Positions 21,912 to 31,498 are shown, numbered from the stretch's first letter. The stretch: 64,000 nt of DNA from CADCVT01 sp036389485 (GCA_036389485.1 DASVPR010000045.1:62001-126000); one strand, 5' to 3'. Notes: generated by a model not told the origin, from the letters alone. A program made the numbers and translations.

Positions 21912-24491
21912 ATGAACGTCATCCGCCGGCTCGGAAGCCTCGCATGCGCCTCGGCCGCCCTGCTGGCGGCCGCACCCGCCCACGCCGCCGAGCTTCCGCT
22001 CGACGGGACGCTCGACCTCTCCGACGAGGGCGATGCCAGGATCGCCGGCGAGAGCCCGGGCAGCCGGGCCGGCTGGGTCGTGGCCAACGCCGGGGACTTC
22101 AACGGCGACGGCGTCAGCGACATCCTCGTCGGCGCGCCGAACCACGACGCCCCCAACCGCACCGACGCCGGCGCGGCGTACGTCGTCTTCGGGCCGCGCG
22201 AGGGGCTGCCGGAGACGCTCGGCGCCGGCCCGCGCGTCGTGCGGCTGCTCGGCGCGGAGCCCGGCGACCGCCTCGGCAGCACCGCCGCGGCGGCGGGCGA
22301 CGTCAACGGCGACGGGCTGGCCGACGTGATCGTCGGCGCCCCCGTCGACGTCGACGGCGACGGCATCGGCGAGACGATCCGCGGCGAGCGCAAGCGCGAG
22401 CCGCGCCCGGGCACCGCGTACGTCGTGCTCGGCCGCCGCGACGGCGCGGCGCTGGACGGCGCGACCGACGCGCCCGGCGTGATCAGGCTGACGACGAAGA
22501 CGCCCGACGACCGCGTCGGCTCCGACGTCGGCTCCGTCCCCGACATGGACGGCGACGGCAGGCCGGAGGTCGTCGTCGGCGCCGAGCGCGCCGACACCGT
22601 CGAGCGCACCGACGCGGGCGCGGCGTTCGTCGTCTTCGCGAAGACGCTCGCCGCCGGTCCGGCGGTCGACCTCGACACCCTCGGCGACGGTGGGATCGTG
22701 CTCGACGGGCCCGACGGCGGGCGCGCCGGGCTGGGCGTCGGCGGCGTCGGCGACCTCAACGGCGACGGCCGCGGCGAGGCCCTCGTCGGCGCGCCCACCG
22801 CGGCGACCGGCGGCGGCGCGCGCCCCGGCGCGGCGTACGTCGTGTTCGGCCGCGCGACCGGCGGGCGCCTGGACCTCGACGCCCTCGGCGACGCCGGCTA
22901 CGCGATCGCCGGCGGCGTGGACGACGCGTACTTCGGCCTCGAGATCGAGGGCGTCGGCGACGTGACGGGCGACAACGTGCCCGACGTCGGCATCGGCTCG
23001 CCGGGCGCCGACCGCAACCAGCGCGCGGACTCCGGCTCGATCCACTTCGTCGGGGGCAAGGCGAACAGCGAGACGATCCGGATCAACGGCACCGCGGCGC
23101 GGCCCGGCTTCCGCGTCGACGGCGCGACCGCGGGCGACGGCCTCGGCACCTCGATCACGACCGTCGACGACGTCAACGGCGACGGCCTGCGGGAGCTCGC
23201 CTTCGCGGCGCCGTACGCCGACCCGCTGAGCCGCACCGACGCGGGCGCCGCCTACGTGCTCTTCGGCACCGCGATGCCGGAGGACGTCGACCTGAGCGGC
23301 CTCGTGGACCGCGGCTACCGCATCGCCGGCGCGACGTCGAGCGCCCGGCTGCGCACGGTGGCCGGGCTCGGCGACTTCGACGCCGACAAGGTCGGCGACC
23401 TCGCCGCCGGGTCGACGGACAACGCCAGCGGCACGGTCGACGTCGTGCTCGGGCCCAAGCCGCCCGAGACGCCCCCGCCGCCGCCCGACCCCGGCATCGC
23501 CGAGGAGCTGGCGGCCGGCTGCAAGGCGGTCACGAACGTCGAGATCATCGTCGACGACTCGTTCTCGATGCGGCGCCAGGACCCGGACGAGCTGCGCCGC
23601 GACGCGCTCGAGCTGCTGATCACCAAGCCGCGTAACGTCGGCAAGGTCGTCGGCGCCGTCGAGTTCGGGACGACGGTCAACCCGCTCTTCCCGCCGCAGC
23701 AGATCCTGGAGCGCGGCGAGGGCTCCAACCAGCCGGTGCTGCTCGGCGCGCTGCGCGGGTTCATCGACGCCGACAACGGCGGGACGAACTACAACATCGC
23801 GTTCGCCAGCGCGGCGCAGGACAACCCCGCCGCCCAGGCCCGGATCTTCATCACCGACGGCGGGCACCTGGCGGGCGGGTACCTCGACGCGCACCGCGGC
23901 GGGCCGCCGACGTTCGTCATCGGGCTCGGCATCCGCGCGGACGAGCCGTTCGGCCAGCGGCTGCAGCGGATCGCCGACGAGACCGGCGGCCGGGCCTTCC
24001 TCGACGTCGCGGCCGACGACATCGTGCGCGTCATGAACACGATCGACTCCGCGCTCAACTGCGACGTCGACGTGGACACCGACGAGGACGTGCTGACCGA
24101 GGACGACCCGATCGAGGAGCAGGAGGTCCCGCTGATCCCCGACGCGCGCACGTGCGACCTGAACGTGAGCTGGGGCGACGACGACGACCAGATCGAGCCG
24201 CAGGAGGTCGCGTTCGTCTCGGGCGACGAGGTGCTCGGCCGCGCGAAGGGGAAGTCGCTGCAGCGCGTGATCCGGCGGCCCGGGAAGCTCTTCAAGTTCG
24301 GGCGGATCAAGGTGACCGGCGCGCGCCGGGGCGACCAGTTCGGGCTGCGGCTGTCGGGCATGCCGGCCGAGGCGATCCGCCTGCGCTACCGGGTCAAGAA
24401 GTCCGACTCCGCGCGGACGCCGGTGACCTCGCAGATCACCCAGTCGCGGCGGCGCAACGTCCGCCAGAACGTCCGGCCGGGGGTGGGCTGA
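21912..24491 (+). CDS. Secreted FG-GAP propeller protein with a vWA domain
   Basis: 859 residues from ATG 21912 with GGAG 6 nt upstream. Signal peptide about 1-26. Six or seven FG-GAP repeats follow (GDFNGDGVSDILVGAP, GDVNGDGLADVIVGAP, GDLNGDGRGEALVGAP and others); each carries a DxNxDG calcium loop, and together they build an integrin-alpha-like beta propeller. A proline linker near 530 leads to a von Willebrand A domain with an intact MIDAS start DDSFSMR and GGTNYN. The tail is basic. Putting both halves of an integrin-like ligand system in one chain is uncommon. Probably a surface adhesion or matrix protein. Cotranscribed with 24491. Confidence 0.85.
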   Translation: MNVIRRLGSLACASAALLAAAPAHAAELPLDGTLDLSDEGDARIAGESPGSRAGWVVANAGDFNGDGVSDILVGAPNHDAPNRTDAGAAYVVFGPREGLPETLGAGPRVVRLLGAEPGDRLGSTAAAAGDVNGDGLADVIVGAPVDVDGDGIGETIRGERKREPRPGTAYVVLGRRDGAALDGATDAPGVIRLTTKTPDDRVGSDVGSVPDMDGDGRPEVVVGAERADTVERTDAGAAFVVFAKTLAAGPAVDLDTLGDGGIVLDGPDGGRAGLGVGGVGDLNGDGRGEALVGAPTAATGGGARPGAAYVVFGRATGGRLDLDALGDAGYAIAGGVDDAYFGLEIEGVGDVTGDNVPDVGIGSPGADRNQRADSGSIHFVGGKANSETIRINGTAARPGFRVDGATAGDGLGTSITTVDDVNGDGLRELAFAAPYADPLSRTDAGAAYVLFGTAMPEDVDLSGLVDRGYRIAGATSSARLRTVAGLGDFDADKVGDLAAGSTDNASGTVDVVLGPKPPETPPPPPDPGIAEELAAGCKAVTNVEIIVDDSFSMRRQDPDELRRDALELLITKPRNVGKVVGAVEFGTTVNPLFPPQQILERGEGSNQPVLLGALRGFIDADNGGTNYNIAFASAAQDNPAAQARIFITDGGHLAGGYLDAHRGGPPTFVIGLGIRADEPFGQRLQRIADETGGRAFLDVAADDIVRVMNTIDSALNCDVDVDTDEDVLTEDDPIEEQEVPLIPDARTCDLNVSWGDDDDQIEPQEVAFVSGDEVLGRAKGKSLQRVIRRPGKLFKFGRIKVTGARRGDQFGLRLSGMPAEAIRLRYRVKKSDSARTPVTSQITQSRRRNVRQNVRPGVG

Positions 24492-25354
24492 TGCGGCGGC
24501 ATCGGCTCGTCCTCTCCGCCGCGGGCGTCGCGCTGCTCCTCGCGGCGCCCGCGGCAGCGCCGGCCGCCGGGGTGAAGGCCGGCTCGTACACCGGGGGCTC
24601 GCTGCTCGACCAGCCCGCGCTCGCGTACGTGCTCGTCAAGCCGGGCGCCGAGTCGCTCGACGCGCTCGTCCACGTCCGCTCCGAGTGCGAGCCGTACCCG
24701 CTGCCGCTCCAGGCGTCGGTGTCGTTCCGCAGCGTCGACCTCGGTGAGGACGGCACCGCCACGGCGACGAAGACGATCTCCGACACCGCGACCGGACCCG
24801 ACGGCGAACCCGCGCACGAGGACGGCACGGCGACGCTGACCCTCGACGTCGACCGCGACGGCACCGCGACCGGCACGTTCCGGATCGCCTCGACGTTCCG
24901 CGGCCAGGACGGCTCCACGGTCGCCGAGTGCGACACCGGCGCCGTGCCGTTCGAGGTCATGGGCGTCCCCGCGAGCGCCGGCGAGGGCCGGGCGCGCAAG
25001 CCGAGGCGCGGCGGCACCTACCTCGGCGTCGTCAACGCATTCCCGCTCGTGGCGGAGGTGCTGCGCAGCGGGCGCATCGAGCGCACCGCGTTCGTCTACC
25101 GGTCGGGCTGCCAGCGCCGGCAGCGGATCGTGTTCCTGCCGGCGATCACGCCAGGGCGCAAGGGCGCGTTCCGCGTGCGCGGGACGCAGCAGCTCTTCAC
25201 GCGCGACGGGTCCGCCGAGAACGTCGTCGTCCGCATGACGGGCCGCTACGGCCGCGACGGCGGGCTGCGCGGGACGCTGCGGCTGCAGGGCGAGCTCGAC
25301 GGGACCGAGTGCGACACCGGCGAGCTGAAGTGGAGGGCCGCAAGGGCTTCGTAG
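24491..25354 (+). CDS. Secreted protein of unknown function
   Basis: 287 residues from ATG 24491, whose A is the last base of the previous TGA (TGATG), so translation is coupled. Signal peptide about 1-26 (LLLAAPAAAPAAG). The mature part looks all-beta with two similar halves: each contains a stretch ending in a CDTG motif (VAECDTGAVPFEV and TECDTGELKW) and a GTATGTF- or GTLRLQG-like strand, hinting at an internal duplication. Cysteines in pairs suggest disulfides. No known family recognised. It probably works with the FG-GAP/vWA protein. Confidence 0.72.
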   Translation: MRRHRLVLSAAGVALLLAAPAAAPAAGVKAGSYTGGSLLDQPALAYVLVKPGAESLDALVHVRSECEPYPLPLQASVSFRSVDLGEDGTATATKTISDTATGPDGEPAHEDGTATLTLDVDRDGTATGTFRIASTFRGQDGSTVAECDTGAVPFEVMGVPASAGEGRARKPRRGGTYLGVVNAFPLVAEVLRSGRIERTAFVYRSGCQRRQRIVFLPAITPGRKGAFRVRGTQQLFTRDGSAENVVVRMTGRYGRDGGLRGTLRLQGELDGTECDTGELKWRAARAS

Positions 25355-25364
25355 GGTTGACCGC

Positions 25365-26780
25365 TTGACGCGGTCGGCCTCCATCCGCTCCGTCGCCCTC
25401 GTCGCCGTGCTCGTGCTGGCGGCGTGGGCGGCCGCCGCGCTGGTCAGCGGCGGTGACGGGCAGCGCCCCTCCGCCGTCCTGCCCGAGGATGGCGCGGACG
25501 ACCCGTTCGCGTACGACCCCGGCCGGCGCGCGGAGTTCGAGGACCGCGCCGCCGCCGGCCTCGCGCACGTCCTGTACGCGAAGAGCCCGGGCGGCGCGAT
25601 CGCGACGGCCGACCGGGTCGCGCGCTACCGCGGGCTGATCGAGGACGTCGCCGGCGACCACGACCCCGACGTCCTCGAGGCGATCGTGTTCCTCGAGAGC
25701 GCCGGGCGGCCGGACGCGATGGCCGGCGGCGCCGAAGGTGCTGTCGGGTTGACGCAGATCCTCGCCGAGACCGGCGCGAACCTGCTCGACATGCGCGTCG
25801 ACGTGCCGGCGTCGAAGAAGCTGACGAAGCAGATCGGGCGGGCGCTGCGGCGCGGCGACGGCGCACGGGCGGAGGGGCTCGCGGCGGCGCGCCGCCGGGT
25901 CGACGAGCGCTACGACCCGCCCAAGGCGCTCGCCGCGATGGTCCGCTACCTCGACTTCGCGAAGGGGCAGCTCGACGGCCGCGACGACATGGCGATCGCC
26001 TCGTACCACATGGGCGTCGGGAACCTCCAGGGCGTGCTCGAGGCGTTCGGCGCCGACGACGACACGCCGTACGCCGAGGTGTTCTTCGACTCGAGCCCGC
26101 TGCGCCATCCCGAGGCGTGGAGCCGGCTCGCGCGGCTCGGGGACGACTCGTCCACCTACCTGTGGCGGGTGCGGGCGGCCCAGGAGATCATGCGGCTCTT
26201 CCGCGAGGACGCCGACGCGCTCGCGGAGCTGAGCGAGCTGCACGGCAACAAGAACTCGGCCGAGGAGGTCCTGCACCGGCCAGGCGAGACCGAGGTCTTC
26301 TCCGAGCCGGAGGACGTCGAGACCGCGCGCGACGACGGCGAGCTGCTCGCGCTGCCCGCCGACCGGCTCACGGACGCCGGGATCACGATCGACCGGCGCA
26401 TGGGCGAGCTGGCCGAGCGCCAGCACGTCGACGCCTCGCTCTACCGCGCCCTGCGCCCGGAGGCGCTCGCGCTCCTGCTCTATCTGGGTCGGGGCGTGCA
26501 GGCCATCGCGAAGGCCCAGCCGCTGATCCTCACCAGCACCGTGCGCGACCTCGGCTATCAGCAGCTCCTGACGCGGCGCAACCCGGAGGCGACCCACGCT
26601 TACTCGCTCCACACGACCGGCTGGGCGTTCGACGTCGAGCGCAAGTACGCCTCGCGCGAGCAGGCGCTCGCGTTCCAGTTCATGCTCGACCGCCTGCAGG
26701 CGCTCAACCTCATCGCGTGGGTCCGCGAGCCCGCGGCGATCCACGTCACCGTCGGCGGCGACGCGAAGGCTCTGCTCTAG
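25365..26780 (+). CDS. Lytic transglycosylase fused to a peptidase-like C-terminal domain
   Basis: 471 residues from TTG 25365, with an N-terminal signal anchor at about 8-28. The SLT-type goose-lysozyme fold starts near residue 95: VLEAIVFLESAGRPDAMAGG supplies the catalytic Glu, GAVGLTQILAETG the second motif, and SYHMGVGNLQGVL the third. Such enzymes cleave the glycan of peptidoglycan to 1,6-anhydroMurNAc. The last 90 residues (TSTVRDLGYQQLL, THAYSLHTTGWAFDVE) resemble LAS/M15-like D,D-peptidase domains with the SxHxxGxAxD pattern, so one chain may cut both glycan and peptide. The convergent transketolase stop overlaps by 4 nt. Confidence 0.83.
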   Translation: MTRSASIRSVALVAVLVLAAWAAAALVSGGDGQRPSAVLPEDGADDPFAYDPGRRAEFEDRAAAGLAHVLYAKSPGGAIATADRVARYRGLIEDVAGDHDPDVLEAIVFLESAGRPDAMAGGAEGAVGLTQILAETGANLLDMRVDVPASKKLTKQIGRALRRGDGARAEGLAAARRRVDERYDPPKALAAMVRYLDFAKGQLDGRDDMAIASYHMGVGNLQGVLEAFGADDDTPYAEVFFDSSPLRHPEAWSRLARLGDDSSTYLWRVRAAQEIMRLFREDADALAELSELHGNKNSAEEVLHRPGETEVFSEPEDVETARDDGELLALPADRLTDAGITIDRRMGELAERQHVDASLYRALRPEALALLLYLGRGVQAIAKAQPLILTSTVRDLGYQQLLTRRNPEATHAYSLHTTGWAFDVERKYASREQALAFQFMLDRLQALNLIAWVREPAAIHVTVGGDAKALL

Positions 26781-28744
26781 ATCAGCGAGCGGACCGCTTC
26801 GACGGTGGCGTCGGGCGTGATGCCGAGCCGGCGCAGGGTCTCGGTGCCGGGGGCGCTGGCGCCGAAGCGGTCGATCGCTACGTGCGCCTGCGCGTAGCGC
26901 GACCAGCCGAGGGAAACGCCGGCCTCGACGGAGACGGTCGGCAGGCCGGACGGGAGCGTCTCTGCGCGGTACGACTCGTCCTGCGCCTCGAAGAGCTCCC
27001 AGCTCGGCATCGAGACGACGCGGGCGTTCACCCCGTCGGCGGCGAGCGCCTCGTGCGCGGCGACCGCGACCTCGAGCTCGCCGCCGGTGGCGACGATCGC
27101 CGCGTCGTCGCCCGGCCGCAGGACGTACGCGCCGCGGGCCAGCCCCGGTCCCGTCCCCTCGAGCACGGGCAGGTTCTGCCGCGAGAGCGCCATCGCCGCC
27201 GGGCCGTCCAGGTCCTCGAGGATCACGCGCCACGCCTCCGCGGTCTCGGCGCCGTCGCCCGGACGGATCACGGTGAGCCCGGGGATCGCGCGCAGCGCCA
27301 TGAGGTGCTCGACCGGCTGGTGGGTCGGGCCGTCCTCGCCGAGCGCGACCGAGTCGTGCGTGAAGACCCACGCGACGTTCAGCGCCATCAGCGCGGAGAG
27401 CCGGATCGAGCCGCGCATGTAGTCGGCGAACTGCAGGAAGGTCGAGCCGTAGGGCCGGACGATGCCGCCGTGGGCGGCCATCCCGTTGACCGCGCCGCCC
27501 ATGCCGTGCTCGCGGACGCCGAAGAAGACGTTGCGGTCGGCGCGCTCGCGCCTGTAGCGGCCGGACTCTGGGAACACGGTCTTCGTGGACTCGGACAGGT
27601 CGGCGGCGCCGCCGACCATCGTCGGGACCGCTTCCTCGAACGCCGCCATGACCTTGCCGCCCGCTCCGCGGGTCGCGATGCTCGACCCGATCTCGAACGA
27701 CGGCAGCTCGATCGGCTTCGCGGGCCGCCCGCTCCACGCGGCGTCCCACTCCGCCGCCCGCTCGCCGTGCTCGGCGCGCCACGCGTCGAAGCGCTCCTGC
27801 CACGCGCGCTGGGCCTCCTCGCCGCGACTCGGCGCGAAGGCGTCGTACACGCCCTCGGGCACCACGAACGACCGGTCGGGATCCCACCCGAGCCGCTCCT
27901 TGACGATCCGGACGTTCTCCTCGCCCAGCGCCTTGCCGTGCACGTCGCTCGTGCCCTGGTTCGGCGACGGCCAGCCGATGATCGTCTTGACGTCGATGAG
28001 CGACGGGCGGTCCTCGACCTCCTCGGCGGCGCGGATCGCGGAGCGGACCGCGTCGAGGTCGTTGACGTCCTCGACGTGCTGCACGTGCCAGCCGTACGCC
28101 TCGAAGCGCGCGGCGCGGTCCTCGCGCGAGAACGACCACTCGGCGGGCCCGTCGAGCGTGACGTCGTTGTCGTCGTAGAGGTAGACGAGGCGCCCGAGCC
28201 CCAGCTCGCCGGCGAGCGACGCCGCCTCGGACGCGACGCCCTCCATCAGGTCGCCGTCGGAGACGATCGCGTAGACGCGGTGGTCGACGACCTCCTCGCC
28301 GTAGCGCTCGCGCAGGAAGCGCTCGGCCATCGCCATGCCGACGCCGTTGGCGAACCCCTGGCCGAGCGGGCCGGTCGTGACCTCGACGCCGGGCGTGACG
28401 TGCACGCGGTCGCGCTCCGGGTGGCCCGGCGTCAGCGAGCCCCATTGGCGGAAGCGCTTCAGCTCGTCGAGCGACAGCGCGTAGCCGCTGAGATGGAGAG
28501 CCGCGTAGAGCAGCATCGACCCGTGCCCGGCGCTCAGCACGAAGCGGTCGCGGTCGGGCCAGTCCGGGTCCTTCGGGTTGTGGGCCATGACCTCCGCGAA
28601 CAGCACGTACGCGGCGGGCGCCATCGCCAGGGGCAGGCCGGGATGGCCGCTGTTGGAGGCCTGGATCGCGTCGATCGCCAGCGTGCGGATCGTGTCGATG
28701 CAGAGCTGCGGCTCGGCGGCCGTCGTCGCCATCGGCGAGAGCAT
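26777..28744 (-). CDS. tkt: Transketolase
   Basis: 655 residues from ATG 28744; ATG 28732 is an equally possible start. Thiamine-diphosphate enzyme that moves two-carbon units between ketoses and aldoses in the pentose-phosphate pathway, cytosolic. Marks: NSGHPGLPLAMAP at the N terminus, the ThDP/Mg motif SDGDLMEG to DDNDVTLDG, the second domain's FFGVREHGMGGAVNG with the catalytic-type Glu, and THDSVALGEDGPTHQPVE. Length is normal for the family. It is divergent from the pyrophosphatase with only about 15 bp between the starts, so their promoters must overlap each other's coding sequence. Confidence 0.95.
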   Translation of the reverse strand: MLSPMATTAAEPQLCIDTIRTLAIDAIQASNSGHPGLPLAMAPAAYVLFAEVMAHNPKDPDWPDRDRFVLSAGHGSMLLYAALHLSGYALSLDELKRFRQWGSLTPGHPERDRVHVTPGVEVTTGPLGQGFANGVGMAMAERFLRERYGEEVVDHRVYAIVSDGDLMEGVASEAASLAGELGLGRLVYLYDDNDVTLDGPAEWSFSREDRAARFEAYGWHVQHVEDVNDLDAVRSAIRAAEEVEDRPSLIDVKTIIGWPSPNQGTSDVHGKALGEENVRIVKERLGWDPDRSFVVPEGVYDAFAPSRGEEAQRAWQERFDAWRAEHGERAAEWDAAWSGRPAKPIELPSFEIGSSIATRGAGGKVMAAFEEAVPTMVGGAADLSESTKTVFPESGRYRRERADRNVFFGVREHGMGGAVNGMAAHGGIVRPYGSTFLQFADYMRGSIRLSALMALNVAWVFTHDSVALGEDGPTHQPVEHLMALRAIPGLTVIRPGDGAETAEAWRVILEDLDGPAAMALSRQNLPVLEGTGPGLARGAYVLRPGDDAAIVATGGELEVAVAAHEALAADGVNARVVSMPSWELFEAQDESYRAETLPSGLPTVSVEAGVSLGWSRYAQAHVAIDRFGASAPGTETLRRLGITPDATVEAVRSLI

Positions 28745-28759
28745 AGGCTTCGCGCCCGC

Positions 28760-29260
28760 ATGCCGTCGTCCAAGCTCCACGTCCTCGTCGAGATCCCGAA
28801 GGGGAGCCGCAACAAGTACGAGTGGGACGAGGAGCTGCAGGCGATCAAGCTCGACCGCTTCCTCTTCTCCAGCGTCGTCTATCCGACCGACTACGGGTTC
28901 ATCCCGGAGGCGCTGGGCGAGGACGGCGACCCGCTCGACGCGATGGTCTGCGTGACCGAGCCGACGTTCCCCGGCTGCGTCATCCCGGCGCAGGTCGTCG
29001 CGCTGTTCCGCATGCGCGACGAGAAGGGCGTCGACGACAAGGTGGTGTGCGTCCCGCTCGAGGACCCGAACTGGAACCACATCACCGAGCTCGACGACCT
29101 GCCCCAGCCGCTGCGCGACGAGATCTCGCACTTCTTCTCGATCTACAAGCAGCCGGAGGGCAAGCACGTGAAGGTCGACGGCTGGCACGACCGCGAGCGC
29201 GCGCTGCAGGTGCTCGACGAGGCGCGTGCCAGGCACCAGGATGCGGCTGGCGAGGGTTGA
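28760..29260 (+). CDS. ppa: Inorganic pyrophosphatase (family I)
   Basis: 166 residues from ATG 28760. Hydrolyses pyrophosphate to two phosphates, pulling biosynthetic reactions forward. Family I signature residues are all here: VEIPKGSRNKYEWD, VVYPTDYGFIP, and the metal-binding GEDGDPLDAMV, with the C-terminal FFSIYKQPEGKHVKVDGW. Length is that of the bacterial hexameric enzymes. The end overlaps the start of the dehalogenase-like gene by about 20 nt, so they are cotranscribed. Confidence 0.95.
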   Translation: MPSSKLHVLVEIPKGSRNKYEWDEELQAIKLDRFLFSSVVYPTDYGFIPEALGEDGDPLDAMVCVTEPTFPGCVIPAQVVALFRMRDEKGVDDKVVCVPLEDPNWNHITELDDLPQPLRDEISHFFSIYKQPEGKHVKVDGWHDRERALQVLDEARARHQDAAGEG

Positions 29261-30035
29261 CGAGGGCGCCGGCCCGCCGGTCGTGTTCTGGCACGGCGAG
29301 CCGACGTGGTCGTTCCTCTGGCGCAAGGTGATCCCGCCCGTGCGCGACGCGGGCTTCCGCTGCATCGCGCCGGACCTGCCCGGCTTCGGGCGCTCGCCGA
29401 AGCTCCCCCGCGAGTGGTTCACCTACGACCGGCTCGTCGACGCGGCGACCGGCTTCGTCGAGGAGCTGGACCTGCGTAACGCCACGTTCGTCGTGCACGA
29501 CTGGGGCGGGCCGATCGGGCTGCGCGCGGCGATGCGGCTCGGCGATCGCGTCTCGCGCATCGTGATCATGAACACCGGCGTGTGGACGGGCCGGCAGAGG
29601 ATGAGCGACGCCTGGCGCGCGTTCCGCGACTTCGTCGAGCGCACCGAGGACCTGCCGATAGGGATGCTCGTGCGCGGCGGGTGCAAGCACGACCCGGGCG
29701 ACGACGTGATCGCGCAGTACGACGCGCCGTTCGCCTCGCCGGCGGACAAGGGCGGCCCGCGCGCGCTGCCGCTGCTGATCCCGCTCGGCGAGGACGCGCC
29801 CGGGGCGGCCGAGGGGCGCGAGACCCTCGAGGCCCTGCGCGCGTGGCCGGGCCCGATGCTGATCCTGTGGGGCGCGGACGACCCGATCCTGCCGCTGACA
29901 GTCGGCGAGCGGTTCGCCGAGACGATCGGACGGCCGCCGCCCGAGCCCGTCCCCGACGCCTCCCACTTCCTGCAGGAGGACGCCGGCGACGAGGTCGGGC
30001 GGCGGATCGCCGAGTGGCTGGTCGCTACTTCCTGA
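29241..30035 (+). CDS. Haloalkane-dehalogenase-like alpha/beta hydrolase
   Basis: 264 residues from ATG 29241. A GTG at 29226 in frame is possible. The nucleophile elbow is VVHDWGGPIG, with Asp instead of Ser, as in haloalkane dehalogenases. The oxyanion region FWHGEPTWSFLWRKVIP and Trp next to the nucleophile fit halide binding. GADDPILP and DASHFLQED supply the acid and the catalytic His in the subfamily I arrangement. Expected to hydrolyse carbon-halogen bonds, though many relatives have unknown natural substrates. It overlaps the pyrophosphatase and, at its 3' end, the convergent gene at 30025. Confidence 0.82.
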   Translation: MRLARVDEGAGPPVVFWHGEPTWSFLWRKVIPPVRDAGFRCIAPDLPGFGRSPKLPREWFTYDRLVDAATGFVEELDLRNATFVVHDWGGPIGLRAAMRLGDRVSRIVIMNTGVWTGRQRMSDAWRAFRDFVERTEDLPIGMLVRGGCKHDPGDDVIAQYDAPFASPADKGGPRALPLLIPLGEDAPGAAEGRETLEALRAWPGPMLILWGADDPILPLTVGERFAETIGRPPPEPVPDASHFLQEDAGDEVGRRIAEWLVATS

Positions 30036-31413
30036 GCCGGACCGCGATCGTCTTGGACTGACCGCCGAGCGTCACGCTCACGCTCAGCCGGACCGACGCC
30101 TTGCGCTTCAGCGCGCGCTTCGCGGCCTTCGTGAACTTCAGCGTGATCGTCTGCGTGCCCGCGCGGACCTGCTTCGGCGCGGCCTTGGCGACCACGCGGC
30201 CGGCGGCCTTGGCCTTGGCGGCGAGGAGCCCGTCGGCCGGCACGGCGACGGTGAGCTTCAGCCCGCGGCGCAGGACGGCGCCGAGCTTCGCCTTCGCGGC
30301 CGTCGCGGTGAGCGCCGCGGTCGGGGTGACCGGGCCGTTCGGGCCGAGCGGTCCGTTGGGCCCGACGGGGCCGTCGTTCTTCGGCGGCGGGTCGACCTTC
30401 GGCCGGTCGGCGGGGACGTCGGCGGGGCCGAAGTCCGGCTCGCGGCCGCCGGGGATCACCGTCGGCGCGTTCGGCGTGGCGCCCTCCGTCGAGCAGCCGT
30501 TCTCGAAGCCGGGCACGGTGACGACCTTCACGCCCGAGTTGTCGGCGAACGCCAGCCGCGAGCCGTCGGGGGAGAACGACGGCTGCGAGTACTTGCCGTC
30601 CGGCCCCTCGTAGCGGTAGCAGACGTCGGGCAGCTCGTCGTCGGCCGCGCGGCCGTCCTTCCACGTCGTCGGGTACTTCGCGACGTAGTAGACCGACAGC
30701 GTCGAGTCGTTCTCGCCGGTCGTGAACGCGAGCTTGCGCCGGTCGCGCGAGATGTCGCCGCCGCTGACGCCGGCGTTGCCGTTCACCTGGTCGGAGAACC
30801 ACTCGCGCACGAGGTTGCCGCTGTCGCCGTCGGACAGCTTGTCGGTGATCACGTCGTAGTTGAACGCGTGGGTCGGCGTGGAGAGCACGAGCTCGTCGTT
30901 GTCGACCCAGGCCGAGAACAGCCAGCCGGAGTGCTTGCCGAGCGCGGGCACGTCCCACCCGGTCTGGCGGTCGGCCCACGAGTAGCCGGTGCCGCCCTCG
31001 CGGTAGCCGATGCGGCAGTCGGGCGGCATGCAGTCCGGGCTCTGGCCGCTCGCCACGTAGAAGTACTGGTAGGCGACCTTCGTGCCGTCGGGCGAGATGT
31101 TGGGCTGGAACGGCCCGACGAACCCCGAGCTGTTGCCGGGCACGCCGGAGACCGGCGTGTCGAAGTCGGCGAGCACGTTGCCCATCCGGTCGAGGCGGTG
31201 CAGGCGGATGCCGTGCAGCGCGATCAGCGTTCCGTCGTCGGCCTGCGAGACGTCGGAGTAGCCGCCGGTCGACGTCACCTGGAAGGTGCGCGAGCCGTCC
31301 GGCGTGGCGAGGTGGACGTTGCCGTCCTGGATGTAGGCGATCGACTCCGCGCTCGCCGCCGGGGCGGCGACGGCGAGCACGAAGACCGTCGCGATGAGGG
31401 TCATGAGCTTCAT
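30025..31413 (-). CDS. Secreted WD40/TolB-like propeller protein
   Basis: 462 residues, signal peptide about 1-22 (MKLMTLIATVFVLAVAAPAASA). Residues of about 25-330 hold beta-propeller blades with PD40-type signatures: NISPDGTKVAYQY, GGDISRDRRKLAFTTG and SFSPDGSRLAFAD. A Pro/Gly linker with collagen-like GPNGPLGPNGP precedes a basic C-terminal beta domain rich in Lys/Arg (residues of about 385-462), similar in style to the tails of other exported proteins in this window. Probably a surface-bound binding protein. The first blades contain a CMPPDC disulfide-type loop. Confidence 0.75.
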   Translation of the reverse strand: MKLMTLIATVFVLAVAAPAASAESIAYIQDGNVHLATPDGSRTFQVTSTGGYSDVSQADDGTLIALHGIRLHRLDRMGNVLADFDTPVSGVPGNSSGFVGPFQPNISPDGTKVAYQYFYVASGQSPDCMPPDCRIGYREGGTGYSWADRQTGWDVPALGKHSGWLFSAWVDNDELVLSTPTHAFNYDVITDKLSDGDSGNLVREWFSDQVNGNAGVSGGDISRDRRKLAFTTGENDSTLSVYYVAKYPTTWKDGRAADDELPDVCYRYEGPDGKYSQPSFSPDGSRLAFADNSGVKVVTVPGFENGCSTEGATPNAPTVIPGGREPDFGPADVPADRPKVDPPPKNDGPVGPNGPLGPNGPVTPTAALTATAAKAKLGAVLRRGLKLTVAVPADGLLAAKAKAAGRVVAKAAPKQVRAGTQTITLKFTKAAKRALKRKASVRLSVSVTLGGQSKTIAVRLRK

Positions 31414-31476
31414 GCCGGGAGCGTGCGGCAGAGGCCGCCGCGCTCGCGTGGGGCAAGTCCCTCATGTTCCCCCCAA

Positions 31477-31493
31477 GGGGGGCCGAGCCCCCC
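31477..31493. terminator. GC hairpin downstream of the SDR gene
   Basis: Seven-base stem GGGGGGC (31477-31483) against GCCCCCC (31487-31493) with a CGA loop. It lies 5 bp past the stop of the SDR gene (minus strand, ends 31499) and upstream of the propeller gene start at 31413, so it ends the SDR transcript. Confidence 0.6.
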
Positions 31494-31498
31494 TCGTT

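Noticed and set aside
25197..28445. A minus-strand frame of over 1000 codons overlapping transketolase
   Set aside because: It is in a different frame from the transketolase gene, and further on it is antisense to the lytic transglycosylase; it is Arg/Pro-rich without any domain.
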